A stretch of 64,000 nucleotides of DNA from positions 7,468,879 to 7,532,878 of the forward strand of contig NC_067206.1 of NCBI RefSeq assembly GCF_026262505.1, read 5' to 3'. Source of the DNA: Trichomonas vaginalis G3 (lineage: Eukaryota > Parabasalia > Trichomonadida > Trichomonadidae). Below the pieces are notes generated by a model. It saw only the letters and a program-made list of their open reading frames with translations. It was not told the origin of the DNA and did not search any database. Of this stretch, positions 9,637 through 20,400 are shown in pieces. Both the position numbers and the translations under genes were made by a program. The number at the start of each line of letters is the position of its first letter. Positions within the stretch are counted from its first letter, which is position 1.

Positions 9637-12414
9637 ATGACGAATCGATTACATTTGCGGCAAGGTCGCCCAATAAAACAGTTCACCGAGCGCCTTAACG
9701 CAGTAATTCCACCACTTAACGAGAATCAAGAGAAAATATCTACAACAAACTCAGAAATTTTCGAAAAATTAGATCGTTTTTCTTTAAATGAAGAATCTAG
9801 ACTTCGTTGTGAAACATTTTTCGAACAAATGATGGAAGCTAGCTTAACTCAACCAATCGAATTATGTTTTCCTGACATTTTAATCGATTTATTTTCATCA
9901 AATACTGCTATTGTCTGGTCACCAAACGAAGATTCAACAGTTTTCTATTCTAAAGTACATAAAGTCGAAGTTAAAGGACAAAATACATTACTTGCCGCAG
10001 TTTGTAAATCAAAAACAGCAATGATTGTATGTTCTCTTGAACCAACAGCACCAATACCAATACTTCAAGAAGAACCTAAGTCACCTCAATTGATTTTCCC
10101 ACTTTATTTACAAGATGGCTCAATTACTTGTGTTGTTGAAATTATTAGACATATTTCTCAGCCATCCTTTGAAGATATAGACATTAAAACAGCCAACTTC
10201 TTAATGGAGAAGTTCATGGTGTATGGGTCTACAATAATTCAAGCTGCAAAAATGATAGATTTTGTTTATCCTTTTTGCACGAGTTCAATGACGTCAATCA
10301 TACTTCCTCTTTATACATCAATGCTTTGTGATAAAATGAAGGCAGAAATTTGCGAATTTTGGCTACATCGTTCAGATAAATCTTTTAAATACCAAAATCA
10401 AAGGTTTACATTGATAGAACCACATAATGTAGGCAGTGTTACAGAAGCCTTCAGAACAGGAGACCCTCTTCTCGTCAAAACAGCAAGGTATCATCAATGT
10501 TTTTGCTTTAATGGCGATTTTACACCAGATTCATCAGTTATATGCGTTCCTCTTAAATTCCAGAACAACACAACATTTGCTGTTGTATTAAGAAGGCAAG
10601 CAATTCCATTTAATGAAGTTGATTTGTTTAAATTAGGAGTTGTTGCACCATTTATCATACAATCATACATGATGTCTGAATCATTAGTTACGTCACGTGA
10701 AAATCCAGAAGATATTCCATACAGAATGAAAGAAATGATGAGAACAGCGAAATTATTATTTGCTTCAAAGACAATTAAGGAAACTGCAGATAGTTTAGCC
10801 AAGAAACTATGTCGTGCAGAAGAAAATGATACAGAAATAGCATCGCCTTTGTTTGATATTCAAAATAAAAAAGTTTCAGAAATTGGAGTTTCGAAACGTC
10901 AAAATGGAGAAAAGTTTAATGATGATGACAAAAATATTCTCAATGCATGGTCAGTTTTTACATCATACAGACTTCGAATTCAAGAAATTCTTGATGTTTT
11001 TCCTAAGTTTGTCGGAGACTTACTGAAAGAGAATCCGAAAGATGTCATCGCATATTTAGAATTTTTCATGAAAGAACTTGGTGCAAAACGAACATCAATT
11101 TTCGTTAAATCAAACTTTTCTGCAGATTTAATTCCAGCTTTACAACTTGGTAAAAGTAATGAAACAATATCAGATGAAAATGCGAGAAAATCTATTGATA
11201 CGAGTGACACAGTTGTCACTATCACTAGGAAGAGTGATCGAAAGAACATCACGGCATGGAATCCAGACAACGACGATATCAATGCAGAAGAAGCAACAGA
11301 CGATATAATTATTGATTGTTTGATTAGTGTTAAAGGTGTTTTTGAGTGTGAACTCACATTACCAAGTGACAATTCATATCAAAAGGGAATCCAGTTCTGC
11401 TGTGAGTATATTTCATATTTGTTGAATAAGAAATGCAACGATGAGATTGTCATGATGGGTGATGAAGGATATTTGATATCAAACTACATCACAGCTAAAG
11501 AAAGTGTTGACTTTGCAATTCCAGAACTTCTTAAGATCCAAGGTGTTTTCGAGCTTGATTTTTCATGTGAAAATTTAGACAACATTGGATTGATCAAAGT
11601 TTGTTTCTTTGTCTTCGCAAACTTCAGATTGATGCATGAGATGCAGATCAACGCAGGAACTCTCATGAAGTTCTTCTACAGAGTCTCACTTCGAAATTCA
11701 TATGCAGAAGACAAAGATTTCAAACATACAGTTAAAAATCTTATATTCGCATCTAAACTCATCATGGAATCAGGTGTTGATCTTAGTCGCCAACAGATAT
11801 GCTGCCTTCTTGTTGCAGTTCTCTGCAGACACATCGATAGTGAACGTGTTCCAGACAAATATCCAAACAAATGTTCTATTTCAGCAGGTGAATTTTTGTC
11901 CAAACTACCAGTCTACGAATCTCTGAGTGCAGAAACGTTCATCTCTTTGTCGAGAGGCTGTTCATTGTTCCCTGAAAACGTTCGAAGTGTTTGTGAAGCG
12001 ACAGTTGTTAAACTAATAATCGATGTTGCTCATCAACGACATTTCACAGTTCTTGAAAACATCGCAGATACATATGATGGAATCTTGACATTGATTATGA
12101 AAGCATCCGATTATTCTATCTGCTGTGCACCATATCCAGAGTTCGAGAAAGAGATGTACACATTTGCAGATATGTATTATATCTCAGGTGACATCTCTAA
12201 GATTCCAAAAGTTTCATATACTATATTTTCTAAAGCTCGAGAATACATTGATAAGAAAGCAACATTACCATCATTCTTTATGTCAGTTGTTGTTCCCTTA
12301 TTTGACAAACTTGAAAAATCACTTCCCAAGTTACAACCATATCACTCCAGAGTTGCCCAACTTGGAATTAAACTTCAAAGTCAAACCCCAGAAGAAGTTG
12401 ATGGCAAAGAATAA
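9637..12414 (+). CDS. GAF-domain protein with degenerate cyclic-nucleotide phosphodiesterase domain
   Basis: 925 residues. Residues about 40-600 contain GAF-like alpha/beta modules (for example SSVICVPLKFQNNTTFAVVLRR). The last third aligns by pattern with the class I PDE catalytic fold. RNSYAEDKDFKHTVKNL occupies the place of the H-N-x-x-H-A motif, and LLVAVLCRHIDSER the place of 'C-H-D-L-D-H-x-G'. The central metal-binding His-Asp pair is therefore replaced by Arg-His, and the first His of the HN motif is lost. It is followed by the usual long helices ending KLEKSLPKL. Known family logic suggests a catalytically dead PDE that could act as a cAMP/cGMP sensor or scaffold. The second such gene in this window is at 48884-52561. 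Confidence 0.8.
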   Translation: MTNRLHLRQGRPIKQFTERLNAVIPPLNENQEKISTTNSEIFEKLDRFSLNEESRLRCETFFEQMMEASLTQPIELCFPDILIDLFSSNTAIVWSPNEDSTVFYSKVHKVEVKGQNTLLAAVCKSKTAMIVCSLEPTAPIPILQEEPKSPQLIFPLYLQDGSITCVVEIIRHISQPSFEDIDIKTANFLMEKFMVYGSTIIQAAKMIDFVYPFCTSSMTSIILPLYTSMLCDKMKAEICEFWLHRSDKSFKYQNQRFTLIEPHNVGSVTEAFRTGDPLLVKTARYHQCFCFNGDFTPDSSVICVPLKFQNNTTFAVVLRRQAIPFNEVDLFKLGVVAPFIIQSYMMSESLVTSRENPEDIPYRMKEMMRTAKLLFASKTIKETADSLAKKLCRAEENDTEIASPLFDIQNKKVSEIGVSKRQNGEKFNDDDKNILNAWSVFTSYRLRIQEILDVFPKFVGDLLKENPKDVIAYLEFFMKELGAKRTSIFVKSNFSADLIPALQLGKSNETISDENARKSIDTSDTVVTITRKSDRKNITAWNPDNDDINAEEATDDIIIDCLISVKGVFECELTLPSDNSYQKGIQFCCEYISYLLNKKCNDEIVMMGDEGYLISNYITAKESVDFAIPELLKIQGVFELDFSCENLDNIGLIKVCFFVFANFRLMHEMQINAGTLMKFFYRVSLRNSYAEDKDFKHTVKNLIFASKLIMESGVDLSRQQICCLLVAVLCRHIDSERVPDKYPNKCSISAGEFLSKLPVYESLSAETFISLSRGCSLFPENVRSVCEATVVKLIIDVAHQRHFTVLENIADTYDGILTLIMKASDYSICCAPYPEFEKEMYTFADMYYISGDISKIPKVSYTIFSKAREYIDKKATLPSFFMSVVVPLFDKLEKSLPKLQPYHSRVAQLGIKLQSQTPEEVDGKE

Positions 12415-12448
12415 GTTTTCATTTCATTTTTTATTTGTTTTAATTTTA

Positions 12449-12551
12449 TTTTTTATTTTGTTGTAAATATATTTTTATATGATAAAAATACCTATCAGTT
12501 CAAAAAATTGTTTTAGGCATCAAAAAATATATTTACAACAAAATAAAAAAT
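12449..12551. repeat. Inverted repeat just after the GAF/PDE gene
   Basis: A 28-29 nt arm at 12449-12476 (core TTTTGTTGTAAATATATTTTT, 35 nt past the stop codon) is nearly the exact reverse complement of 12523-12551. A transcript would form a long AU hairpin with a loop of about 46 nt. The loop and right flank carry a 22-nt direct repeat (12507-12528 and 12560-12581) centred on GTTTTAGGCATC. It could be a 3'-end structure or the remains of a small foldback element. Confidence 0.75.
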
Positions 12552-12754
12552 TGTTTTTTATTGTTTTAGGCATCAAAAAATTCATTAAAAATTGTAAAGT
12601 CTCCATATTAATGAGTTAATAATGATAAGATAAATCCATAAACTAATGCTTTTAACTTATTTGATTGGAGACAGATAATATACTCACGTATATTAATGAA
12701 ATCCATGCTTCACAATCTCATCAAAATTTTAAGGCTGATAACAATGAACGATAG

Positions 12755-13772
12755 ATGGCAAAAAATTTAATTGTTGAAGGAATTTTGCAGATAATTAATT
12801 GCGTTAAAAGATTGGATAGAATATTATGCAGAGGATAATTCCAAAGGAAGTTTCGTAAATCAAAACATTCAACTTTCTAAAGGTGATGAAAATTACTACG
12901 TTCTCGAGTGTGAATTTTGTGACAACATTGAATCAGGAGCCATTCATTTTGACACATCCAAAAATACAACTAAACTGTTAGTTGACACAACAAACTTCGT
13001 TAATTGTAGTAACTCCGATAGAGGAGGAAGTTTATACTTCTCATTTGAAGGGGAATGTGTCCAATATCGAATAACAAGTTACTCATCAAAAGTAACACCA
13101 CTAGAAACTGAAGGAGTTTACTGTTTTTCGTGTGTTTCAAAAGGAGAATCATTCAAAAACAAAATTCTTTCATCTTCAATCACTAATAGTGGAGATGAAA
13201 GTTTTTTTGGATATTACAATATTTGCCTTAAAAATGGGAAAATTAATTTTGAAAATTCAAATGTTTCTAAATCAAAAGTCACTGGAACAAGTATTTTAAC
13301 ATTTCATTATTTTAAATCCGAACCAAAAGTTTTATTTTCAATTTTTATTGATAATTATGAAAAATCTTTTGGCCATCAACCTGTCTATTTTTATACCTTT
13401 TTACCAACAACAAGTCGAATTGAATCAATAAATTTCCAAAATAATAGTGCATTTATATTGATCTATGTATATTCATCTACATCATATTTACAAAATTGTT
13501 GTTTCGCAAATAATGAAATTTCTAATTATTATTTCTATTCTAGTTATGAAGCTCTAATTAAATTTGAAAGTTGTTTCATTGATGTAGAAACACCAAAAGC
13601 ATTTGGATCAGTTACAATAAAAAACAGAATACAAGATATATCTAACAATGATAAATGTATTAATTTCATCAAGAAAAAAGAAGAACATATTTCAGAACTT
13701 GATGAAAATCCAAAAAATATTATTATTTCTATTTTATATCATAATCTTATAATCATTTCTAGTATAGTTTGA
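12755..13772 (+). CDS. Surface beta-helix-like family, copy A (body without in-frame ATG)
   Basis: From the Trp codon at 12813 the frame is open for 320 codons to the TGA at 13770-13772, with no in-frame ATG anywhere. The body starts DWIEYYAEDNSKGSFVNQ, then LSKGDENYYVLECEF, TTKLLVDTTNFVNCS, GGSLYF, FENSNVSKSK, FQNNSAF, YLQNCCFANNEIS and SCFIDVETPKAFG. Short Asn/Cys turns recur about every 25-35 residues, as in right-handed parallel beta-helix surface proteins. An ATG at 12755 begins a leader in another frame, 58 nt (1 mod 3) before the Trp codon. Its 5' side is diverged and no initiator is seen. About 75-80% similar to copies B-D by eye. Expression is doubtful. Confidence 0.65.
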
Positions 13773-13786
13773 TCAAATATAATATT

Positions 13787-13802
13787 TTAAGAGTGCACTT
13801 AC
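13787..13802 (+). repeat. Solo end of a TTAA-bounded repeat
   Basis: TTAAGAGTGCACTTAC differs at one base from the left end of the 160-bp element at 29005-29164 (TTAAGGGTGCACTTAC). No matching right end was found nearby, so this is a broken or solo end 15 bp after the stop of copy A. Confidence 0.45.
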
Positions 13803-13841
13803 CATTTTTGACAAGCTCTCAGATTTTTTGTTCAATAGCCA

Positions 13842-15878
13842 AAAAAAATTGAATCATTAGATGGAATTGTTTTGTTGAAATATGAATATCAATGGCCTTT
13901 GGAACAGTTGGTTTTTCTGCTGCTTGTTCAATGAACTAAATAATCGCTTCTTCCTCATAGAAATAGTATGTTTCTGTTGTCAAATTGTTTTGTTCGTTTG
14001 TTCCTTGTTTCTTCTTTATTTTCTTATTCTTCTTGTTGTTTAACAGGAGATCTATTTGGAATTATGTCATCATCTTCTGATTCGAAATCATTCGGTCCTT
14101 TGCGGTTTGGATCTTTTTCTGCTTCCATTGGAGGAGCTTTGAACTTAAGAGGAGGAATTTCTTCTGATGATGATTTATCAATTGTATTAGAATCTTCACC
14201 TGGTTCATAATCAACCATGTTAGGAAGTTTGATTTTATCAATATCATGAATTCTTCTTTTATCTTTTTTATTATCATTTTCTGAACTATCACTACTTGAT
14301 GATTGTTTTCTCTTGTTCTTTTTATTATTTTCTTTTTGTTTCTTTCTTTTATCTTCTTCCTCTTTTTGTTTCCTTTGAAGTTCTTCTTCTTGTTTTCTCT
14401 TATTTTCTTCCTCTTCTTTCTTTTTCTTTTCTTCTTCAAGTTTTCTTTGTTTTTCTTCTTCTTGTTTCTTTTTGTTTTCTTCTTCTTGTTTTCTTTTGTT
14501 TTCCTCTTCTTGTTTTCTTTTGTTTTCCTCTTCTTGTTTTCTTTTGTTTTCTTCTTCGAGTTTTCTTTGTTGCTTTAGATTTATTTCTTGGAGTTTCTTC
14601 TTTTTCTCCTCTTTTCGTTTCTTTCTTTTTTCTTCTTCCTCTTTTTGTTTCCTTTGAAGTTCTTCTTCTTGTTTTCTCTTATTTTCTTCCTCTTCTTTCT
14701 TTTTCTTTTCTTCTTCAAGTTTCTTTGTTTTTTCTTCTTCTTGTTTCTTGTTTTTCTTCTTCTTGTTTTCTTTTGTTTTCCTCTTCTTGTTTTCTTTTGT
14801 TTTCCTCTTCTTGTTTTCTTTTGTTTTCTTCTTCGAGTTTTCTTTGTTGCTTTAGATTTATTTCTTGGAGTTTCTTCTTTTTCTCCTCTTTTCGTTTCTT
14901 TCTTTTTTCTTCTTCCTCTTTTTGTTTCCTTTGAAGTTCTTCTTCTTGTTTTCTCTTATTTTCTTCCTCTTCTTTCTTTTTCTTTTCTTCTTCAAGTTTT
15001 CTTTGTTTTTCTTCTTCTTGTTTCTTTTTGTTTTCTTCTTCTTGTTTTCTTTTGTTTTCCTCTTCTTGTTTTCTTTTGTTTTCCTCTTCTTGTTTTCTTT
15101 TGTTTTCCTCTTCTTGTTTTCTTTTGTTTTCTTCTTCGAGTTTTCTTTGTTGCTTTAGATTTATTTCTTGGAGTTTCTTCTTTTTCTCCTCTTTTCGTTT
15201 TTTCCTTTTTTCTTCTTCAACTTTCTTTTGATTTGATTTTTCTTCTTCCAATTTTCTTTTTGCTTCTTTTTCTTCCTCAAGTTTATTTTGTTTTTCGATT
15301 TCTTCTTTCTTTTTCTTTTCTTCATCAGCTTGTTTTCGTTTTGCTGATTCTTCATCTTCAATTTTCTTTTGATTCTTCTTTTCGTCATTTTCTTTCTTCC
15401 TTTTGTTGTTGAGTGATAAATAATTTTTCTTCTTTTGTTTTTCATTTTCTTTATTAGGAAGTGGAGAATCTTTTGGTTTGTATTTGCTTCTATCTCGTGG
15501 AGATTTAGGAGAATTAGATGCTGTTGATTCTGTTTTAGTTGGTGTTGGATTTCCTTGATTTAAACTAACAACAGGATTCTTCTTCAAACTCTGCAAACTA
15601 GTACTGGATTCATCATTTGAATCACTTGAAGACTTTAAGAAATCTTTGAATTCATTATCGGAATTACTGTTAGATTTATCAGTGAGTTTGGCTGATATTG
15701 GTGAAGGAATCATTGATTTAAGTGCTTGTGGTATTTGTGAGATCGGAGATTCTTCTTTTGGTTCTGATTTTTGGAAATTTTGTTTCATTTCTGGTTCCGG
15801 AACATGAATTTCTGATGAATAATCTTCTTCTTCCTCATAATAATATGATTCTTCCTCTGAAAAATTCTTTTCTTCTTT
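13842..15878 (-). pseudogene. Truncated, internally deleted copy of the 1511-aa coiled-coil gene
   Basis: This is a near-identical partial copy of the host gene at 17495-22030. Its left end matches the parent's last codons (17501-17530), then jumps with a GAA microhomology to parent sequence near 18750, so about 1.2 kb is missing. It continues to 15878, matching parent sequence to about 20125, where similarity stops abruptly. The frame is interrupted: readable pieces include 14024-14218 (MVDYEPGEDSNTIDK) and 14715-15788 (357 codons), separated by small indels. The Lys/Glu repeat block is expanded to three larger modules where the parent has one. The first 2 kb of the parent's coding region (promoter, N-terminus) is absent, so this is a pseudogene. 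Sequence 15395-15878 looks almost identical to 19647-20128, which indicates recent copying or gene conversion. Confidence 0.85.
14290..15240 (-). repeat. Higher-order coiled-coil repeat array, 24-bp unit in ~280-300 bp modules
   Basis: On the minus strand the basic unit is 24 bp, encoding EEENKRKQ. Runs of this unit are embedded in a larger module that also carries KLQEINLKQQRK, KQRKLEEEKKKKEEE and ELQRKQKEEEEKRKKRKEEKK. Module landmarks recur at about 14570, 14848 and 15150, spacings of 278 and 302 bp, the difference being one 24-bp unit. The parent gene has the landmark once, near 19407. The array would form a highly charged single alpha helix or coiled coil. Confidence 0.8.
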
Positions 15879-15894
15879 GAACTCAAAAAATTAC

Positions 15895-16160
15895 AATTTT
15901 TCGCGTGACTTTTTCCCTCAATTTTTGAAAAAGTCAGCGCGAAAAATTTGATTCTTTTGATCTTCAAAATCATTGGAATCGAATTTTGTAAAATTCGTTT
16001 CCAAAAATTTTGAAGTGAAAAAGAATTTTTTTATTTTATATGGGAAAATAATTTTTCATTTTTATAATACTATATGCTTTATTACTTAATAAAACCTAAT
16101 TTTCCATATGATTCGGAACCGACGCATTCAAAAAATGCGTTTCCGTTCTCAGAACGCGAA
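15895..16160. repeat. Cluster of four or five hairpins at the duplication breakpoint
   Basis: Hairpin 1 (15895-15948): AATTTTTCGCG-ACTTTTTC pairs with GAAAAAGT-CGCGAAAAATT around a short loop. Hairpin 2 (15962-16014): TTGGAATCGAATTTT pairs with AAAATTCGTTTCCAA, with an outer stem CTTCAAAA/TTTTGAAG. A third inverted pair is ATATGGGAAAAT near 16040 with ATTTTCCATATG near 16100. ACGCATT/AATGCGT and CGTTCT/AGAACG follow (16121-16156). The block fills the gap between the gene copy and surface copy B and has more CG steps than its surroundings. It is possibly a foldback-type element. Confidence 0.75.
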
Positions 16161-16226
16161 AATACGCAGCTGCTAATATGATTAAAATGTAAACTTCAGA
16201 ATATTACCAATTTTATAACTATATAA

Positions 16227-17259
16227 ATGACATAAATATAATTGTTAAAAGAATTTCCTTGATATCAAATTGCTATAAGCAACCATTTTCCGATATGATT
16301 GGACGGACTATTATGCAGAAGGTAGTTCTAAGGAAAGATACGTAAACGAAAGTAATCAACTTTCTAAAGGTGATGAAAATTACTACGTCCTACAATGCGA
16401 ATTTTCAGATAGCATTAAATTAGGAGCCATTCATTTTGACACATCTAAAAGTACAACTAAACTCTTAGTTGACACAACAAGCTTCGTTAATTGTAGTAAC
16501 TCCAAAGAAGGAGGAAGTTTATACTTCTCTAATCAAGGTGAATGTGTTCAATATCGAATAACAGGCATCTCATTAAAAGTAACATCAAAATATGCTCAAG
16601 GAGTTTACTGTTATTTATGTATTTCAGACATAGAATCATTCCAAAACAAAATGCTTTCATCTTCAATCACTAATAGTGGAAATGAAAGTTTCTTTGGATA
16701 TTATACTATTTATCTACAAAATGGAAAAATTAATTTCGAAAATTCAAATATTTCTCAATCAAAATTATATGGAAATAATATTTTAGGATTTTATACTTTT
16801 AAATCTGAATCAAAAATTTTATTTTCAATGTTTTTTGAAAATAAAGATTATTCTACTAATTATCCTCCTATTTTTATTCAATCATCATCTACAAAAACAA
16901 CAATTCGAATTGAGTCAACGAATTTCCAAAATAATACTGAATATACATTAATCACTGCATATTGGGTTACAGCATATTTACAAAATTGTTGTTTCGCAAA
17001 TAACAATATTTCTGGGAATTATTTCTATGCAAGTGGAGGTAAAATTACAGTTGATAGTTGTTTTATTGATGAAGAAACACCAAAAACATATGGATATGTT
17101 ACAATAAATAACAGAATAAAAGATATATCTAACAATGATAAATGTATTAACTTTATTAAGATAAAAGAAGAAGACATTTCAGATCTTGATGAAAATCCAA
17201 AATATATTAATTTTTCTATTTTATCTCATAATCTTATAAACATATCTCGTATAGTTTGA
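16227..17259 (+). CDS. Surface beta-helix-like family, copy B (open body, out-of-frame leader)
   Basis: The body frame is open from after a TAA at 16276-16278 to the TGA at 17257-17259, about 326 codons. It reads ATIFRYDWTDYYAEGSSKERYVNE at its start. The first in-frame ATG is at 16651, which would remove over a third of the domain. An ATG at 16227, 73 nt before the Trp codon, occupies the same place as in copies C and D but is out of frame and soon meets TAA. The body has Cys/Asn-rich beta-helix-like turns: SSITNSGNESFFGYY, FENSNISQSK, ESTNFQNNT, YLQNCCFANNNIS, VDSCFIDEETPKTYG and NNDKCINF. There is no C-terminal membrane anchor. The role is unknown; by family it would be cell surface or secreted if a signal peptide were supplied. 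Confidence 0.65.
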
Positions 17260-17494
17260 TCAAATATAATATTTTTTTAACCTATAGATTAGAATACGTA
17301 TAATTTGAATGCAATTTAGAATGATTTATTTCTGATGATTCCATAATATTTATACAAAGTTAACTACCACAATTAATAGTTATATTAGAAAGACAAATCA
17401 TGAAAGAATATTGAATAATATGAGAAATATTTATTTCAACATTAACATATACAAAAATATACAAATAAATATAAATAGACTAAAAAAAACATAA

Positions 17495-20400
17495 TTAAAT
17501 TGAATCATCAGATGAAATTGTTTTGTTGAATCCAACATTGGAAAAATCATCTCGATTCTTTGATGACTTTTTGTCTTTAGATTCATTCTTAATCGGTTCT
17601 GGAAAGTCATGAATACTTAAATCATCATCTGAAGAAGATGAAGATTTGTTTTTAGATTTCCTTGAAGATTTACTATTTCTTCTTTTCTGCTTTGTTGCAT
17701 CTTTTTCTTTAGAAGTCTTATCTTTGGAAATTCCTCTTTTTGGTCTTGTTTTAGTTTTCTTTTCATTGTCTTTCTCTTTCTTTCCAGATGAACTCTTTTT
17801 GTTTTCGTTTTGAACTTTGATTTCTGGAGAATTAGAATTCTTTTTTTCAACATCGAAATCTAATTTGATTTCAATTTTCTCCTCAAGAGATTTGTTTTCA
17901 TTTCTTTCTTTCAAATCTTTGTTTGAATCATCTTTTCCTTTATTTTCAGTTGGTGATTTATTGGTTTTATCTTCTTCTTTTTGTGATTTTTCTTCAATTA
18001 AAATTTCTTTACGAGGTTTAGTTTCTTCATCGTACTTTTGTTTATGTTCCTTAATGATTTCTTCATCAATATTAAATGTAACTTTAGATCTTTGTTTTGA
18101 TTGCTCTTTTTTACGTTTTGAAGCAAAATTTTTAATTCCAAATGGAGAATCTGCCAATGAATCTTTATTTGTTTTGTTTGTGTCTCGTGATTGATCTGCA
18201 AGTAACGAATTACGTATCTTACTTTGAATTGCATTCATTTTATCTTGATCTTCTTTAGATATTTCTAGTTTCATTGGTGAAATTGTGTTTTGTTGTGAAT
18301 TGCCTCGCTTTTTACTTCGTTTGACTGTTTGTTCATCAATTGGTTCTTCAATAACAACTCGGAATGGATTTGATGACTTTTTAGGTTTTTCTTCAACTGG
18401 AATATTTTGTTTCTCTTGTTTCTTTTCTTTTTCAGATGTAGATGAAGAAGATGATTCTCTGATTAATATCTCAATCTTCTTTTCTTCTTTCTTAGTTTTA
18501 TCTTCTGACTTTGGAGTTTCTTTCTTTGTTTCTCTTTTTGGTCTTGATTTTGGTGAAATTTGTTGTTTCTGTTTCTTTGTTTGCATCTCAATTGATCGTT
18601 GAAGAGGTGTTTTAGCTCCTCTCACTTTGAACAATGAAATTGGTTTTTGATCATCACTGTTCTCTTCTTTATCTGATTTGACTTCATTTGCTTTTTCAAA
18701 ATTATTCTGTTCTGGAACTTGTTTTTCTTCATCAGATGATGAACTTGATGATGAAATATGAATATCAATAATCTTTGGAACAGTTGGTTTTTCTGCTGCT
18801 TGTTCAACAAATTCAATAATCTCTTCTTCCTCATAGAAATAGTAAGTTTCAGTTGTCAAATTGTTTTGTTCGTTTGTTTCTTTCTTTTCTTCTTGTTGTT
18901 TAACAGGAGATCTATTTGGAATTATGTCATCATCTTCTGATTCGAAATCATTCGGTCCTTTGCGGTTTGGATCTTTTTCTGCTTCCATTGGAGGAGCTTT
19001 GAACTTAAGAGGAGGAATTTCTTCTGATGATGATTTATCAATTGTATTAGAATCTTCACCTGGTTCATAATCAACCATGTTAGGAAGTTTGATTTTATCA
19101 ACATCATGAATTCTTCTTTTATCTTTTTTATTATCATTTTCCGAACTATCACTACTTGATGATTGTTTTCTCTTGTTCTTTTTATTATTTTCTTTTTGTT
19201 TCTTTCTTTTATCTTCTTTCTCTTTTTGTTTCCTTTGAAGTTCTTCTTCTTGTTTTCTCTTATTTTCTTCCTCTTCTTTCTTTTTCTTTTCTTCTTCAAG
19301 TTTCCTTTGTTTTTCTTCTTCTTGTTTTCGTTTGTTTTCTTCTTCTTGTTTTCTTTTGTTTTCCTCTTCTTGTTTTCTTTTGTTTTCTTCTTCTTGTTTT
19401 CTTTGCTGTTTTAGTTTTGTTTCTTGGAGTTTCTTCTTTTTCTCCTCTTTTCGTTTCTTTCTTTTTTCTTCTTCAAGTTTCTTTTGTTTTGATTTTTCTT
19501 CTTCCAATTTCATTTTTGCTTCTTTTTCTTCCTCAAGTTTCTTTTGTTTTTCGATTTCTTCTTTCTTTTTCTTTTCTTCATCAGCTTGTTTTCGTTTTGC
19601 TGATTCTTCATCTTCAATTTTCTTTTGATTCTTCTTTTCGTCATTTTCTTTCTTCCTTTTGTTGTTGAGTGATAAATAATTTTTCTTCTTTTGTTTTTCA
19701 TTTTCTTTATTAGGAAGTGGAGAATCTTTTGGTTTGTATTTGCTTCTATCTCGTGGAGATTTAGGAGAATTAGATGCTGTTGATTCTGTTTTAGTTGGTG
19801 TTGGATTTCCTTGATTTAAACTAACAACAGGATTCTTCTTCAAACTCTGCAAACTAGTACTGGATTCATCATTTGAATCACTTGAAGACTTTAAGAAATC
19901 TTTGAATTCATTATCGGAATTACTGTTAGATTTATCAGTGAGTTTGGCTGATATTGGTGAAGGAATCATTGATTTAAGTGCTTGTGGTATTTGTGAGATC
20001 GGAGATTCTTCTTTTGGTTCTGATTTTTGGAAATTTTGTTTCATTTCTGGTTCCGGAACATGAATTTCTGATGAATAATCTTCTTCTTCCTCATAATAAT
20101 ATGATTCTTCTTCTGAAAACTTCTTTTCTTCTTTCTTTTGTGTTTCTTTAATCGCTTTTTCGTTGTTTAACTGTAATTTTGGTTTTTCTTCATCAGATGA
20201 AGAAGATTCAGAGTTGCTTTCGTTCTTATTCATGTTATTATTAACAATTTGAGAAGAATTATTTGTTATTTGATTGTTTTTGCCTGATTTATTATTGATT
20301 TTTTCTGATTCACTCGAACTTGATGATTCTTTTGCATTCTTAGTAGATCCAAATGATTTCTTATCATTTTTCTCTTTTGTGATTTGATTTTCTTTCTGTT

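Noticed and set aside
14296-15412. Long plus-strand open frames rich in Phe, Leu and Ser that look like membrane proteins
   Set aside because: They are the antisense of the Lys/Glu repeat block (CTT/TTC codons opposite AAG/GAA) and have no independent start context.
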